The position numbers were made by a program, and so were the translations under genes. DNA of 33,044 nt, taken from Saccoglossus kowalevskii (lineage: Eukaryota; Hemichordata; Enteropneusta; Harrimaniidae). The first letter of the stretch is position 1. Every line of letters begins with the position of its first letter. Of this stretch, positions 32,319 to 33,044 are shown one piece after another. Where the stretch lies: positions 1 through 33,044 of the forward strand of contig NW_003155245.1 of the NCBI RefSeq assembly GCF_000003605.2, in the 5' to 3' direction. The notes under the pieces were generated by a model that was not told where the DNA came from, did not search any database, and saw only the letters and a list, made by a program, of their open reading frames with translations.

Positions 32319-33044
32319 TCGTCATCAAACAAGTTTATTTATATGGTTTATATGTTTTGTTCTGGTGTGGAGCACAGATAATGTTTGTTTAAACTAATCT
32401 GGATATTTTATTTGAATAAAATAGTGCATGTAGTAGGTTATAATTATATGAAAGACAAGCAACTGATAGTACCTGGTTATGAAACGAACCATTTAGGTGT
32501 GGACATTACAAATACGGCGTTAATAGTAATGCTGTTAGCTAAAGAGGTTTCAAGACTGCGATAACTTGTGGACAGTAGCTATATTTGAAGTGAGCTTGTA
32601 ATATTACTACTACAAATTGATGCAATGATGCGCAATGAAATGGCAGACACTTCTTAGAGCGTTGTTTTGAAAAGAATACAGAGTTTAGGGATATAGAAAG
32701 TTACAGGGATATAGTATAGTGGACGTTAACATAAATGATCAGTTTAAATGTAAACATGTTCGATGTTACTCTAGTTTCGGACGTGTGAAAGAACTGGAAA
32801 CATACAATCTAATGTAGTAAATCTTATATCGACGTTATTACAAACCGTTCATGTTATGCATTCAAGATCACGAAATATATTTCATTTAAAATGTTTGGTG
32901 ATATACCTGGATGTGGTGGTTAAGGTAATGTATTATTTGTTTGGAGAAAATGCCATTTCTTGAAGAATTGTTAAGTTCTTTCGGGCACTGCTCAAATGAA
33001 GATTTACTGAGCATTGTTTGAGAGTGGATGTTTATGTGAATGTC

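Larger units (their letters stand above)
29510..33044 (+). repeat. Segmental duplication block 2, downstream copy
   Basis: Counterpart of 7350-15770 in the same orientation, about 80-90 percent identical where aligned, and truncated by the window edge. It lacks the main insertions of the other copy and so marks their empty sites. It includes the conserved elements at 29753-29810 and 30262-30312. Confidence 0.9.

Overview
This is an AT-rich stretch of an animal genome, most likely a marine invertebrate. The evidence is small coding exons with GT-AG introns and matching phases, a TATA promoter, a poly(A) signal, many microsatellites, several transposon-like repeats and one scaffold gap. I cannot name the phylum. 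There are no bacterial operons, CRISPR arrays, rRNA or tRNA genes. Most open reading frames of 60-140 codons are chance frames in non-coding DNA.

One gene can be rebuilt completely on the + strand (promoter at 16976, stop at 22844, poly(A) signal at 23075). It encodes a secreted protein of about 317 residues: a signal peptide, a C-type lectin domain with EPN and WND sugar/Ca2+ motifs, and a von Willebrand factor type D (VWD) domain. All seven exons join in phase except at one place: a run of seven G in exon 3. With six G the domain reads through perfectly. Intron 1 holds a 427-bp PIF/Harbinger-like MITE with TAA target-site duplications.

Layout: 1-1063 is a foldback or MITE-like element made of a 107-bp tandem array and an inverted copy of its core motif. 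1695-3068 is a local direct duplication. 3082-5726 is a broken second copy of the VWD half of the gene. 7350-15770 is non-coding sequence in which a related copy (29510-33044) lets several insertions be recognised. 16550-24052 is the lectin-VWD locus. 24070-24750 is a degenerate minisatellite. 25510-25753 is a GC-richer promoter and probable first exon of another gene. 25254-26268 is bracketed by an inverted 23-bp motif. 26520-29500 shows little.

The main structural result is that two pairs of related blocks (3082-5726 with 20955-24052, and 7350-15770 with 29510-33044) are in the same order and orientation, offset by about 17-22 kb. The window is therefore most simply read as parts of two neighbouring units of a head-to-tail segmental duplication, which suggests a tandem array of lectin-VWD genes. 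In the upstream unit the VWD part is dead. In the downstream unit it is the working 3' half of the gene. If the array continues, another lectin promoter and signal-peptide exon should lie roughly 1 kb or more beyond the right edge.
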